64,000 nucleotides of DNA from Rhodamnia argentea (GCF_020921035.1 NC_063155.1:30931294-30995293), one strand, 5' to 3'. Counted from the stretch's first letter, positions 38,490-51,911 are shown. Notes: generated by a model from the letters alone, not told the origin. Numbers and translations are program-made.

Positions 38490-38765
38490 GGATAAGTACA
38501 TTATCGGTGCCATAACTTTTGTACGGCGTTCACTTGAATGTCATAATTTTTAAAACGTTCACTTAAATTTCATAACTTTCAAAAATTGTTTATTTGAGTG
38601 TTATCGCTGAAGTGGACGCCGAAAAGGCGACGTGGACGTCGGAAAAGTTGACATAGCACTCAAGTGAACGATTTTTGAAAATTATGACACTCAAGTGAAC
38701 GTTTTGAAAATTATGGCACTCAAGTGAACGCCGTACACAAATTATGATACCGTATACTTATCCCG
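38490..38765. mobile_element. Fold-back MITE, 276 bp, probably Mutator-like
   Basis: Nearly the whole element is an inverted repeat. The left arm runs GGATAAGTACATTATCGGTG and then GTACGGCGTTCACTTGA; the right arm is its inverted copy, ending ACTTATCCCG. The 9-bp direct repeat GAGAAGAGG lies on both sides (38481-38489 and 38766-38774). The phrase TCACTTGAGTG repeats inside both arms. It has no coding capacity. If one base is moved into the element the duplication is 8 bp, so a hAT origin cannot be excluded. Confidence 0.75.
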
Positions 38766-38774
38766 GAGAAGAGG

Positions 38775-41700
38775 GATCAGATCTCTTTCATTAACATCAA
38801 ATTATCAAAAAACAATCTTAAAAAAAAAAAAAAACGAAAATTTCTACTAAATTAAACCAAAAAAAAAAATTATATAGATTTCAAAATTGGTGGGAGTCCC
38901 CTTCCTAAAACCATGCTCCCCACCCAAATCCCTTCACCAAGTTTCCATAACTGCCCGGTGCCCACCACAAAACCCATAGGCAAACGAAAGGAAAAGATGG
39001 TCCTGCAACCATTCCCGAAGCGCCACGTGTGATGTCAACCGGGAATTCCGCTCTCCGACGCGACTTCAACCGGGAAAAAGGGGCGGAAAGAATGGGCAAA
39101 TAAATAAACAATCTTCACGTTTAGCGTAATCCCATTTCTTTGAATTTGAGCGTAATCCGTAACATCCATCTGGGTTTTATCCAGATTCTATAGAGCACGT
39201 GTGGCTTCTCGAACCCTTGTAAGAGAGAAAAAAAAAAGGTATTTCCAAATTTCGAAAAATACTGACGAAAAGAAAAAGGGAAAAATGAAGCAAATGTTTC
39301 TTAAACTTTGATCCAAATGCGCTATGGTTTCTGAACTTTTCAACCGGTATGGTTCCCGAATTTTAGCCCAATACACGATGTAATCCCTCAACTTTCAATT
39401 TGTTTAATGTGATATCCGAATATTTATAACATGTTCAACTAAGTTTTTGAACTATAAAAAAGATGCACACTATCGTTCCCGAATTTGAATTAATGGAATA
39501 ACTATATTGAACATCTTCCTATATTTCGAGAACTAAGTCGAACATATTTCGAAAATTTCAATGACCATATTCATCAAATCAAAAATTCAAGGGCCACATT
39601 GGATATTGAGTTAAAATTCAAGGATCACATTATATATTTGTGTCGTTATGTCAAAGAAAAACTGTGGTCTCCTATTGTTTCCAGGAAAAAAAAAAAAGAT
39701 TGGAAATTCAAAATGAAACCGATCGAAATGGCCGGGTCCCCTTACGGGCCCCCTTGCACGAAGCCCGTCAATTCTCTCAAGCTGAGCTGGGCCCACTGCG
39801 GCCCACCCGAGCGACTCGACGTTTATCCTATCAACTTGACGCCGTCATCCGAATATTCACTCCGTGACCGGCGCGCTTTCCAGAGGCCACGCGCATCTCC
39901 AACGGAAATTCCCTAACGACCGTCAAACACGACGATCATAATAAGTTGACAGCACCCCTCCCTCCCTCCCTCCCTTTCAAAAATTTAAAAATGCGAGGTG
40001 AGATAACAGTACACGGACGCCAGTATAGACCTCATATTGATCCACGTAGGACAGGAGGCTACATCCTACGTGGCAGATTGTGGGCCCATGGATGCTGTTT
40101 TTTTTTTTTTTTTGGGGGTCAAAACATGGTTGTTGTAGACAAGCTGAATAAAGTGCTCGACATGATTATCGGGATAACTGCCCACGACGAGGGGATCATC
40201 TCTGCATCAGAAAATGACATATCTGCCCCCAATATTCATTCCTTCTCTCTATATGTCTAAGAAAGGTATTTAAGTACTTACATCTCCAGACCCCCCCGCT
40301 CCCCAAATAAAATAAATAAAGTACACACATCAACGTAATCATGTATTAGCCAACATCTTCATAAATCAATTTTGATACGATTTGCCGACAAAAAAAAAAA
40401 TTGATACAATTCTCTCGAAATTCATCTCAAGCGCCTCTAATTCGATAAATTATATAATTTAAGTCCTCAAATTGGGATCAACGAACTAATTGTCCAATCT
40501 AGATATTCAATAGTAACTTCTTTCTATATTTTTTTTACGGTGACAACAATAAACCAGGATTGAAAAGAAAGTCAAATATTTACCATCTTTTTACCTCGCT
40601 TTTTTGGTGCGTGACCTGGTAAGATTAATTATTCAGAATATGGTGTCCTTTTCCATGCCATTTAAGGTGAACAATCCATTTCGATGTATAGCACGATTTT
40701 TGGGTAACGCGAGTTCTATGTGTGCACCGCACTTTTGGTCCTTCATGGCCTTTTTTTTCTAAAGTCCATAATGTTATGTTTTTATGGGTCAGTCATGTCT
40801 TGTCATCGCGAGATCCTCTTATCCTAACAAGAATGCCCCCTCTCAATTTTTTTTTTCAAATCTTGACATCAAAACTTTTCATCGATTATACACAAATTTT
40901 CTCATCCGTGAGAATCATAAAAATGGCTTCGCTATTTTTTATTTTTTGACTGAGAATATAAGTGGCTTTACAGTTCACATACAAAATGATGGATACGATT
41001 TTATTGTTATTTCAAAGTAGCAACTTCTCAATTAAGTGCTTAAACACTCAATCCATCAAATCAAATCGCAATTAGTCAAGAGTTTGAGACCCACATCAAT
41101 CACGTGACAATTCGGCTCGACAATGGAGCCATTTTTACTCCCTCTTAAGAGAATTAATCGATATGGTCCATAAAATTTTAATTCAATATGTAATGTGGTC
41201 CATAAAGTTTTGGAACATGTTCTACTTAGCTCTTCTATTGATTCAATTTCGGGGACTAAGTTAAACATATTTCAAAATTTTAGGGATCATATTGATCAAA
41301 TTAAAAATTCGGGGACTATATTATATATTGAATTAAAATTCATGTATCATATTGATCAAATAAAAAATTTAGAAATTACATTTCATATTTGGTCAAATTA
41401 TTTGTGTCATTTTGCCCAAGAGAAAACCATTGCATGCGTGCCGACCAGCAACCTTTTGAAGGCAGCAAGAAGAAAGACATACGAAGAGAAAATGGCAAGT
41501 GAAGATTGAATCCGACTATAGACATGTCCGACCCAAAAAAGCATAGCAAAAGAAACTCGATCTCTTTCCAAATTAAGGGAAATTCAGTAAATATTTTCAA
41601 AAATAATAAATTTCCCGATATTAAAGAAAAGGAAAAAAAATAAAAATGAAAAATGAAACTCCTCCATTAGTAGTGGACTCAACGTTTTTCTCGATCACGC

Positions 41701-41930
41701 TGACCATACCCAGCCACATGATCCAAATCATCCGCCACGTGTCGCGAACACGGCACCGGCGAGTTCACTCAAAGAGTGTAGACCTGGTCGTTGAGTGGTT
41801 CCCTTCCCCACCACCTGCTATAGCCGGTGAACCGAGACCCCGGTTACCGATATGACCGGTAAATAACTGGTCGCGTGGGTGGATGGTATAACCATAAAAG
41901 AAATGCGTTGGGGTTTAAGCGTTTGGTTGG
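38775..41930. other. Spacer with degenerate dispersed repeats
   Basis: No gene is supported. Two related AT-rich segments lie at about 39480-39645 and 41240-41410; both contain AACATATTTC, ATCAAAT and TTAAAATTCA-like phrases in the same order. A CCCT run lies near 39955-39975 and a poly-T tract near 40097-40113. The 90-base C- and T-rich area at 40290 is low complexity. Confidence 0.45.
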
Positions 41931-43610
41931 GTGGTTCTCAGAGGGTTTTTGGTGATCAGAGAAAAGATAGAGAGAGAATTTTCCCACACAGAGTCTCAGA
42001 TAGAGAAAGCCAAAGCCAACGCCAACGTGTTTTCTGGAGAAGATTATGGGCTAGGAAATTCGAAATGCGAGGAACTGGCTTCGCGGTACGTATGGCGGTA
42101 GACTCTAGGATTGCTTTGTCTGGATTCTGCGGTCTTCCGTTTGCTTTGTGGATTCTCTCTCCTTGATTCGATTTTGGCTGCAATTATGGAAATCTAGACG
42201 CGCGAAAGCGAAGCATTGTCGAGAGACGAACCAGATCAATGCCTCGCGTGCTTCTTCTTGTGGAGATTCGTTGAATTTCCGCGTTTTTTTTTTGGGGGGG
42301 GGGCTGTGGTTTTGGTTTTTGATGGATCTCAACTTCGGACACCCGTTTCCGGCGAGAAAAGTTGCGGTCGCGCGAGCCTAAGGCTTCGAAAGTTGGAATC
42401 CGACTTTCAATTGCGATCAGGGAAGGTTCTAGGAGTTGCAAGTTTGCATTTTTCAGGCGCTAAAAATGTTCAGAATTTCTCAGTTAGTCTTTCGTCCTCT
42501 AAATGTTTCGATTTTGGCACAGTTTTCGATCTTGATGCTGATTATCGAATATTTTCTCTACTTTGGGGTCCCGATCGCTATGATCCGATGATTTTTCTCG
42601 TGCGCGATACGGTCGTGACACGGCTTCTTCCACTTCTCTGTTCTTAAAATCGTTTTGGAGCTCAAGCTTTCAAATTTGATGTTCGAAGAGGGTTCTCGAT
42701 CTGTCCGTTTCTACCTCGTTCCAAGATTTGAGTGGCTCTCGGATCCACCAGCGATCTAATTTTGGTGATTCCTTGCTCTGCATGAGGGTTTTGTGATGGT
42801 TTAAGTGGTTTTCTTTCCCCCTCTCCTCGCACTTTTCACCAAATGGGAAATTACTCGTAATTGTGCTTTTCCATTCATGAGTTTTGAGTGGACATTTACC
42901 GACTGTCCATCCATGTTGTTCTTCGTTATTACCTTGTGCGAGTTGTCAATGCCCAATCTTTTTCTCACTTTTCCACAGTTTGCATATCCCTTAGATTTTT
43001 CCCAAATTAATGTACTTTTCGAGTCTCTAGCTTGGCTGGATCTGCGAACTTCTGGTCTTTGAACTATTGCCATGTTTAAATGTTTTAAATTTCGTTAAAT
43101 TGTGCATAAATCGTGGGAATTTGGATCATAATGGCTGGAATTGGTTTTATGTGTTTTTGCTCTTCTTGACAACTACTCTAAGCAGTGACATTTTTATTAG
43201 TTTTAATTGGGAAGAGCAATACTGTCAATCAGTTCACCGTATGCGATTTTGTGAATTGATTTTTACTGTTTTAATGTAATGTCTTGTGATCATTGTGACA
43301 CAAAAGATTGGAGTGGTACTCTGTTTTGTGTGTGTGTGTGTGTGTGTGTGTGGGTGTGCATGCATGTGTTCATGATAATTGTGAGTTAATCAAGCAAGTT
43401 ATATTCTTCGAATAGATAATATGTAGCAGATTATTTGTTTCTATTCGGGATCATAATGTCTTGCTCCCCATTGAGTTTAATGCTGCAAATTTCTATGCTT
43501 TCAGGTTCTGTTATGGTGTCTTGAGCATTGAACGAAAGCTGAATTTTACGATGGCTTGAAGAGTTTGTTCCCTGTATCTGGTTGATCTTATTTAGTATGA
43601 TTTCTGCGAT
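41931..43610 (+). promoter_or_regulatory. 5' leader of the TRFL gene with a probable UTR intron and three small uORFs
   Basis: A purine-rich leader near 41950-42085 ends at GCG followed by GTACGT, a good splice donor. The pyrimidine tract ending TTTCAG at 43504 is a good acceptor. The resulting exon (43505 onwards) contains three tiny upstream ORFs: 43513-43524, 43551-43559 and 43597-43620. The last overlaps the main ATG at 43611 out of frame. A (GT)n tract at about 43328-43352 lies in the proposed intron. The intron boundaries are inferred. Confidence 0.5.
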
Positions 43611-46600
43611 ATGGTGCTGAATAGGAGGTTAGAATATGGATTCAATGGCTATCAGGTGCCTGCCATGCCTCGGGGCACCAGATCTGCTAGAGTAAGCTCA
43701 TTTCGAGTTTCCAGTTGGTGCTTCTAGAATTTGTATCCATCTCACACCGTCATTCTCGGTTACTAATCTCCGTTATTGATCTTTTATTCTCTTAGAGGAG
43801 AAATTCGATCAAGAAGAATGTTGAAGACAGCAAAATGCATGCATTTGACTTACTGGCCACCTTAGCTGGGAAGCTGCTGGTCGGCAACAGTAGTTCCTCA
43901 TCTTCAAGTAATTCGTCGACTAAAAAGGATCAATTTCCAGTCACTGACAGCACTAGCATAGAAGAAAGGCGTCAGAATCAGTTTACAACACAGTTGGAAC
44001 TGCAAGCTTGTGATCAAGCAAGCTGTGGTAGGAGCATGTTAGATCCCCAGCTTGTATCCCAAAAGCATCACGATCCAAAGCTTTCTCCAGAAGATACTCA
44101 ACATCCTGTCATGGGAAGTACTGACTCAGAGAGGCTGGGAACTGATGAGCTGAGAATTGACAAAAGAAATGATGAAACTAGTAGAAATGCAGTGGTAGAG
44201 CCTTTGACATCAACCGACTCCAAGTTAGAAGATGATACCCAAAATGAGATTAAGGTGGAACAGCTTCATTCAGATAAGGCTCCAAATGATAACGGGGCTG
44301 TTATGTACAGTTTCAGGGATCCAGTGGTATGGGATGCGAAACCTCTTATGCAAATTAGCTTAGAGAGTGGCGCCGCTGCGTCATTTCCTGCGAATAAAGA
44401 TCGCATTGCACATGATTCTTTATCCCCTGCTAGGAATGTAGAAGTAGTTAGTAGAGATGATGACGAAAAATCCTCTGGGTGCACGCACCCTGTCCCCACA
44501 AAGAAGTCTTTTAGGCCAGTGCCGCATATTGGAGACAGGAGAATAAGGAAGGTTTTGGCTTCTCGACATTGGAAAGTAGCTTTAAGATCAAAGAATGAGT
44601 TTCCTAGAACTGGTAAGTGGTCACTCATCATTTATATGCAACAGGTTTGTTGCTGCGTGTAGTCTTGTATTTCCACTTGCGTTTTGGATCTGGTAATGTC
44701 CTCTTAATTTTAGTTCATGGTGGCAGGTGTAAATTTCAAGGCTGATTACAAAGATAAGAGTAGCTATTATAAACGCCAAAGATCTCAGAGGAACTATCCT
44801 TTCAAAAAGAGAAAATTTTTTGATATCGACTTTGAGTCGTATTCTGACAAGGAAATTAGTAGCAATGCCGCTGTCTACCCATCTGAGAATCATACTGATG
44901 GAGATGTTTCTGGTTAGTTTCAGAAAAAAAAAAAATTAGTTTCTTTCTAGTTTGTTTGCTCTTTTTTTTTTTTTGCCATTTTGTCATTGAGTCCCGTCTA
45001 AGTCTTTTTTCTGCAAATATGGTCCTCTTGCAGCCAAACGGCCATCACCTCCAGCATCAGGTCAGCATTTGTCATACCAATCTACAGATTCCCATGGTAA
45101 TGGAGCTTTTGATGGAAACACATTATGTACTTCTTGTGGTTTTGTGGAATAATTCATTTTGCTTGTCGACGCTCTTTTTTCTCGTACAGTGAAGCTTCGG
45201 ATTGAGTCTTTCACCGTGCCGGAGCTATTCATTGAAATTTCAGAAACAGCTACGATTGGCTCATTGAAGGTATTTTGGCCATCATTTTATTCAATATCAT
45301 ATTAAAAATTGTATTCCTCAGGCTGTATTGCATAGCTGATTGCAGGGGATATACTGCAAGTATGTCTAGGGTGTACACTCTCTCTCTCTCTCTCTCTCTG
45401 CATTTTCCCTGTTTCGTTCGCACTATGATCAAAGGTGTGTAGAATGAGTGGTTTGTCATTTTTGTTCTTCTTGAGTCATGGTAGTCTCTTAAACCACAGA
45501 CTAACGTTTCTCTTGAATAGCTTGGATTTGGCGCCTCATCTGGAGATATCTATATAAATTGTGTGTCAATTCTCTGCTCTTAAAATTCTTTTGGCTACAT
45601 GCAGAGGGCAGTTATGGAAGCAGTTAGTGGTGTTCTTGGCGGTGAGTTACGTGTTGGAGTTCTTCTCCAGGGGAAAAAAGTTGGAGATGACAGCAAAACT
45701 CTACTACAAACAGGAATTTCTCAGGATAACCAATTGAATTCTTTGGGTTTTGCCTTAGAGCCTGACCCTTCGCACACATCTGCAAGTCCGAAGGTCTCTT
45801 CCTTGTTTCCTTGCGACGTGCCTCAGCCTTTGATAAGGTAAGGAAACACTTTATATTCCTGTTTGAACGATCATTTTGGTTGAGGGTGCTTAATGTAAAA
45901 TCTTGTAGAATTTTTTGTGAGAGTCACTTTAATTTTGTTGTATAATACTTGCCTATTTATTATGAACATGGCTTATAGCATATGATAATATTGAACTGCA
46001 TACTGAACTGAGCATTATTAGTGGATCCAAGGTTGTGTTGATAGTAATGGGGTTAAGATAAGTCTGGTTATTATTGTGCTATTCGGATTTCTTCCAGAGA
46101 CATCTCTGTCAACTTGGTTTCACTCAGATTGTTTCTCACCAGGTATCCTATTGGTCCAAATGATTCTCAAAAGAGAATTCATGATACCCTGCCTGAACAT
46201 GAAGACATGAACATACCCATTGTGGCGGAGAATGATTGTGATATGGCAACCTCTCCTGTTGGAGTGTTGAAGAAGGGTACTACACAATCTAAAGCACTTG
46301 TACCTGTTTCATCTATGAACGTAGAGGCTTTAGCTGTGGTACCAGTGCACAGGAAATCAAAAAGATCTGAGTTTGCTCAGCGGCGCATTCGTAGACCCTT
46401 TTCCGTTTCTGAAGTTGAAGCACTTGTTCAGGCTGTTGAAAAACTTGGAACTGGAAGGTAAGCATGAAATTACACATTGGAAGACATATAGATTGTGCAG
46501 TGTTTGGATATTTTGGGTGGTTGACGTTGTATGTGAGACTTTAGAGGTTAGTTTGCAGGGGTTGCCTCAAGTCAGCATCTATGTTTTAGTTTGTGTGCTG

Positions 46601-47750
46601 CAGGCTATTAGTTTCTTTGAACATTTCTTTCAGTTCTGATTTAGCATTTCCTTGGTGAATTTAGCCTACGAATCCTGTTCTAAATCTGCGAATATCAGAT
46701 CAAAATTTAGCTCTTTTTCCTATATTCTCAACAATTTATTAATTTTAAACTTCCAGGTGGAGAGATGTTAAGCTCCGGGCCTTTGATAGTGCGAAGCATC
46801 GGACATATGTGGACTTGAAGGTGAGTGTTTTCTTGAAAAGTATTTGAATCAACTGATATTGCAGTTACCCACCCATGGGTGGCTCAGTTGGTTAGTGCGC
46901 ATTTGGGATTGTGTGGTTAGGCGCACTGGTCCCAAGTTCGATTCCCTAGCTGAGTACCTGTGATTTAAGTGGGAGGCAATGGCTATGGGTTGTTGTGCTA
47001 GTCTTCCCCGAGGAATAATAGAGGTGCACACAAGTTGGCCCGGACACCTCGGTTATAAAAAAAAAAAAAACTGATATTGCGGTTGCATTTAGTTTCAGCC
47101 TCACCATTCTTCAAACTTTGTTCAATTGATTCATGACTATCAAATATGCAATTTCTGCACGCATGCTCTCTGATCAATGAATGAACGGAGGGAGACGAAA
47201 TAACACCTCGTTTCCATTACATACCCTGCTTTTGTTTCAGCCTCGCCATTCTTAGAACTCCGTTCAATTGATTCATGAACTTTAAATATGCAATTTCCAC
47301 ACACACCCAGACACACTAATCAATGAATGAACAGAGGGAGACCATGTAACCCCTCATTACCATTACCTACTCCATTTCTGTGAAGTTCAACTTGTTGCAT
47401 GGAGGAGGTGGCTGAATCTGCCATCTAAGTCCTGCCAAGAGTGTCCACTTGAAGACAAATAAAGGACGGGCCTGCTTTTATCTCCCCTTATAGCTTGGTC
47501 TGCATTGCTTCTTGAATAGAATGAGTGCCAATGTCAATCTGCCAAGTTCAAATCCTGCTCAAAGTCCTCTGCTTCTGAAACGTGATTCAACTATATACAG
47601 GATAAGTGGAAGACACTGGTACACACAGCGAGAATATCTCCTCAGCAGAGGAGGGGAGAGCCTGTTCCTCAAGAGCTCTTGGACAGGGTCCTGACTGCAC
47701 ATGCTTACTGGTCCCAACACCAAGCCAAGCAACAGCTCAAGCACATCTGA
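43611..47750 (+). CDS. TRFL/TRP1-type telomere-repeat-binding protein, nine exons
   Basis: This nuclear protein is predicted to bind double-stranded TTTAGGG telomere repeats through a C-terminal Myb domain. Coding exons are 43611-43691, 43796-44612, 44727-44912, 45034-45096, 45190-45269, 45605-45837, 46143-46457, 46757-46820 and 47601-47750; all junctions are GT..AG and in phase, giving 662 residues. The N-terminus (RLEYGFNGYQVPA, then KMHAFDLLATLAGKLL) is the conserved TRFL start. A ubiquitin-like domain spans about 383-463 (VKLRIESFTVPELFIEI to LGFAL). The Myb domain begins at RRPFSVSEVEALVQAVEKLG near 570 and includes WRDVKLRAF. Its telobox-type helix VDLKDKWKTLVHTA is at 610-623, followed by the plant-specific extension ending LKHI. 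The last intron holds a SINE. The final exon is short but indispensable, because it completes the DNA-recognition helix. Confidence 0.93.
46852..47085 (+). mobile_element. tRNA-derived SINE in the last intron of the TRFL gene
   Basis: The element body is about 46867-47070. It opens with a polymerase III box A (TGGCTCAGTTGGTTAG) and a box B-like AGTTCGATTCC about 50 bp later. The tail phrase GAGGTGCACACAAGTTGGCC is typical of plant SINEs, and it ends in an A-run of about 14. The 15-bp direct repeats ACTGATATTGCAGTT (46852-46866) and ACTGATATTGCGGTT (47071 side) differ at one base, a clear target duplication. Orientation is the same as the host gene. Confidence 0.9.
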
Positions 47751-50700
47751 TGTGAGGTGAAGAAACAGGTCACTTTGTGTTTAGAGTATCTCTAGTTATT
47801 TTCCTAATTGTTCCATTGACTTGTAAAAAAATGTGACAGTCAAGAAAATAGGTACATGAAAAAGGGGTATGTAGTGTAATATTTTCCCCGCTGTGGCGGA
47901 GGATATTCTGTGTATGGGTAGGGGCGGTGATTGTAAAGGGGACATGACGGAATAAGCACTTGCTAACGGTGTGTTTTAGTTCCGACACTCGCACGGTGTC
48001 CTTTGAGATAATTTGGCGTGTAGATGGAATACTTAGAAGTTGAAGCTGCGCATGTAATCTTTGTCCATTAATGTTAAAAGTATTTAGTTCTTTTACGCTC
48101 TCTTTTTACGGTGACAAATACATGCTGAAGGTGCGAAACTGACTCAGATCCGTGCGAAACTGACTTGGATGAGCAGACATACTTGTCCTTCAATCTAGAA
48201 GATGTATTAGAATTAATGTTTGCCGAGAAATGAGGTCAACGTTCATTCATGTGGTCGTGGGAAAACAAGTGCAAGTTTTGTTTACTAGAGTTGAGTGATT
48301 AGTGTGATTAAGTTAACTCCTACTTAATGTCATCATTAATAACTAGTAATTTATTGATATGATCATGAACGTTCCAGACAGAAAAATAAGTTTTAATACA
48401 TCAAGAATCATATGTGGAAAGTAAATGTGTTCTTACAAGCAACTCCTGAGGTTTCCACGTCTTTGTGGACATTTCTAGCTAATGCAGTTTCCAACATTTC
48501 AGTTGATTTTTCACATTAAAATCCAATAGTCCACAATGACCATGGAGGAATTATCAAATTTTTAGGCAAAGTCGCGTTATCCTTTTCGGGAACTATAAAG
48601 GGGCAAATCAATCTTCAGCCGAAAGTACAATTGGTCCTTTTCTTATTTTGAAGAACAATGAACAGTCCAGGGTCCACATAATCGATGGGCGACAGACGGC
48701 AAGGATTAAGATGGATTTCAAATGACGATCGCGCCATTTTGGATGTTATTTTAATTTGCAAGACAAAACTTCCCAAAGCACCACCTTCAAAGAAAATGTT
48801 TCTCCACCAGCACTGACGACGCTATTAAATTAGTGTTAAATAGATGTAAATTACTAAATAAACTAGCCAGGACGAGCTCGTAGGAAAAGAAAATTAGAGA
48901 GAACAAACGCGATTTAGCCTCATTGTGCTTCGATCCGGCCACTACACTACCGTCCTTTTCCATTGGCTAACATAAAAAGCCTCACTACGCACCACCTTCG
49001 CTCTCAGTCTCTCGCGTTCGACAGATGACTGATCGAGGATTCGTCGTTTTGCGACTGCAGTCTTTGTGGAAGGTCTCTATCTATATTCACTTTCCACGTA
49101 AGAGGATGATGCATATGATGTGGAGCTAAGAGTCGAATTCCACATAGCCACGACGCGATGGCATCATTTATCCTTGGATTAGATTTGTTCCTGATGTCCC
49201 GGGGCCTTTGGTAGTGGTGAGCATAATTTCAGGATATAACTAGAAATTGAAGAATTTGATCCGTAATAATCGATTCGGGTTTAAGTTTTAGGATATGCAT
49301 ATGGTAGATTTCAAGTTCCTAAAATTGAAAGAACCGGTTTTAAGGAGCAAGTTCCGAGTTGTAGGTGGAAATTGGAGCCCTACACAAGCCTTTGTGTTGT
49401 TCTTGTTCTATATTTTTGCACAGTCGCGCGATATCCCATAGCTTCCGACGATGAGTGTGTAATCTGCAACGACTAAACTATTACTTCTAAAAAACCAAAC
49501 TCTGCCTTACGTAAAGTTGCCAAAGTACGATTAACCTCTGGATTTGATACATACAATTGAGACTTTCACTTGGTCAATATTTCATATTATTCGTGTGTTG
49601 AAATATGAGTTGTGATAAGTGGATTATAAAAGCAAATATAGATATGGCGATTCACTGTAATGATTCAATTAGATATAAGTGGTATTTTGGTAGATCTTGA
49701 AACCGACCCTAAAACATATGACGGTATAAATTTGAGATGGAATATGGATCGAACCTAAAGACGCCCATCCCTAACTTGCAGTGGACCCGATTTCGTCCTT
49801 GCGGGCAGCATTCTTCTACGAGAAGAGAAATGTCGGTTTAGCCAGATAAAACTTATTGATGTCAAAAGGAAAACGAATCACTTCTCGGCCCATCTTGTCT
49901 CGCGGCCCAGAGACCTCATGCATCGAAGCCCAACACCCCAGAATTCGAAAAGTCCTGAACCGTCTCGCACCAGATGCAGCGACATGCTCATCTGCTTAAA
50001 CGATGTTCAACTTGCCCAAATTCGTACGCAGCTGATGCTTCTAGTTTGGCGTGGTTCGCACCCGCTTTAGCAAAGCAAATCGAGCAGCGCATGTCGTGGC
50101 GGCTTTGAAATCGCGATTGATTCTATTCGTGATCCTCGAAGACGATTGATGCGGCGGGTCATTGTTGAGGCGATATATCCGGCAAGGTACCCCGTTTTCT
50201 TCGGACTGGTTCCGGGGTTTCGTTCGTGCAAATTTGCGCTAGTCTTTGGTTTGATCAGCCAGGAAGTTTTTCATTTCGGTCAAGTCATCAACACACCTCG
50301 TGCCGTGTTACAATTTGCTGGCCTCCCGTACCAATTGAAGTCAATCCCACCGGGGTCCAACAAATTGGAAACTCAAATATTGGCAATCTTCCAGAAGTGT
50401 CAATATCCGCATTTGCTGGGGGCATTGAATCTGGGGGAGGTTGTTCGTGACGTTATTCTTTCCAAAAGCAAAAGTTAAAAGAGAGAAAAAGACCCAAAAA
50501 AAAACGAGGAGGAGGTGGGAATTCAAAACTGTTCACACGCAAAGAAAGCGACCCGGCGCATCGCATCGAAGTGCACGCCAAGCCAACTTCGCCTCCACAT
50601 TTGTGGGCCCATTAGATCGTAATTGGATTTATTTCTTTTAATTAACCCCTAATAATCCTTTCCACCCCGAAGAAAAAAAAGGAGAATAGATTTAGTTTTA

Positions 50701-51911
50701 GGGTCCTCAAAATCTTTTTGGCATCTTGGGAATAAGACTTTAAATCAGGACATGATTGAGATTCTTGTCGCGCGACACAAACTTTGTGAAGGCAATGTGA
50801 TTGGGTGACGTGGGACAAAGAGGGACGCGTGGAATTACTTCGTGCCCTTTCTTTAAGCAAAGTCTTCGTCAACAAATTTAAATGAGTGATAAAAGTCTGT
50901 CGGAAGTAGAACTGAAGGACAACGGTGCAAATAATTTCTCCAGAAATTTTGAGGTTCTTTTTATGTTTTTTTTTATAAATCGGACTCAAAAATTTGAGGT
51001 TGGTCTCGATCGAGTTGAGAGGATAGAAGACTGGTCGCGCTGCGGACGGTTCTTCCACCCATGGCCCGGCATCCTCTTGGTAATTCTATGTCGTAGTATA
51101 TCTTAAACAAGAAAGGAAATCAATAATGACTCCATAAATATCTAGACTTTTTTCCCTTTTATCAAGTATAACTCTAGTTTTAGAGTTAGAATTTATTTTA
51201 AAAAATGTATATATTTTTTGCATTTATGTCAATTCAATCATAAAACTTTTAACTATATCAATTTAGTCTTAAATCTTTTAACGATTTGTAATGTAATCCA
51301 ACTAGCTAATTATGATTGAAAATCAGTGATATAGACACCGGCTGTTCTATGTGGCATAATCGGTATTGATATGGACAAAATTTACAAAATTCTAATATAT
51401 TTTTATTGTGGCAAGACGAGGGTCGAACCCTCGCCATATCTGATGAGGGCTTGACCCCTATGGCCTGCGTGTAGGTCTTTCTTGCCGGATTTGGCAAGGG
51501 CTTAACCCCCATGGCTGGGCGAGGGTTGCCCTCTCGGATTCGGCTAGAGTTGCGACCCTCACCAACCACAATGAAAACATGAGAGAATAAAAAATTTAGA
51601 AATGGTATTTAAAAATTATAAAAAAGTTATTTACGTCAGCATCGGCCATACTATGTATGATAGATGGCATGGTACATCACCACCTCCAGACGCTAAAGAT
51701 CCCGCCTCGCCCCAATCACGATGACTTCACTGTTAGGATTTGGCGCAAAAATCATATATGAAGTGATATGTAAAAGCGAGAAAAGAAAATCAAGACACAA
51801 TATTTATCTTGGTTCACTCTTAAACTATGGCTAATTCAATAAATGATTCCACTATAATTAACACATTGCATTTATCCGGTACATCACTCAATTATAAGGA
51901 AATAGATAATA
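47751..51911. other. Spacer without a supported gene
   Basis: The first part probably holds the TRFL 3' untranslated region. Around 48960-49080 a TATA-like word (CATAAAAAGCC) is followed by leader-like sequence and a possible splice donor, but no continuing frame is found. The 110-codon frame at 50146-50478 is not recognised. At 51230-51650 phrases such as AATTTAGTCTTAAA recall the element at 23409, suggesting a decayed relative. Confidence 0.4.

Noticed and set aside
42216-42647. 143-codon frame upstream of the TRFL gene
   Set aside because: It lies in the proposed 5' UTR intron, includes a poly-G run and has no recognisable domain.
46867-46960. tRNA gene in the TRFL intron
   Set aside because: Only box A and a box B-like word are present; the acceptor arms do not pair, and a SINE body with A-tail and target duplications follows.
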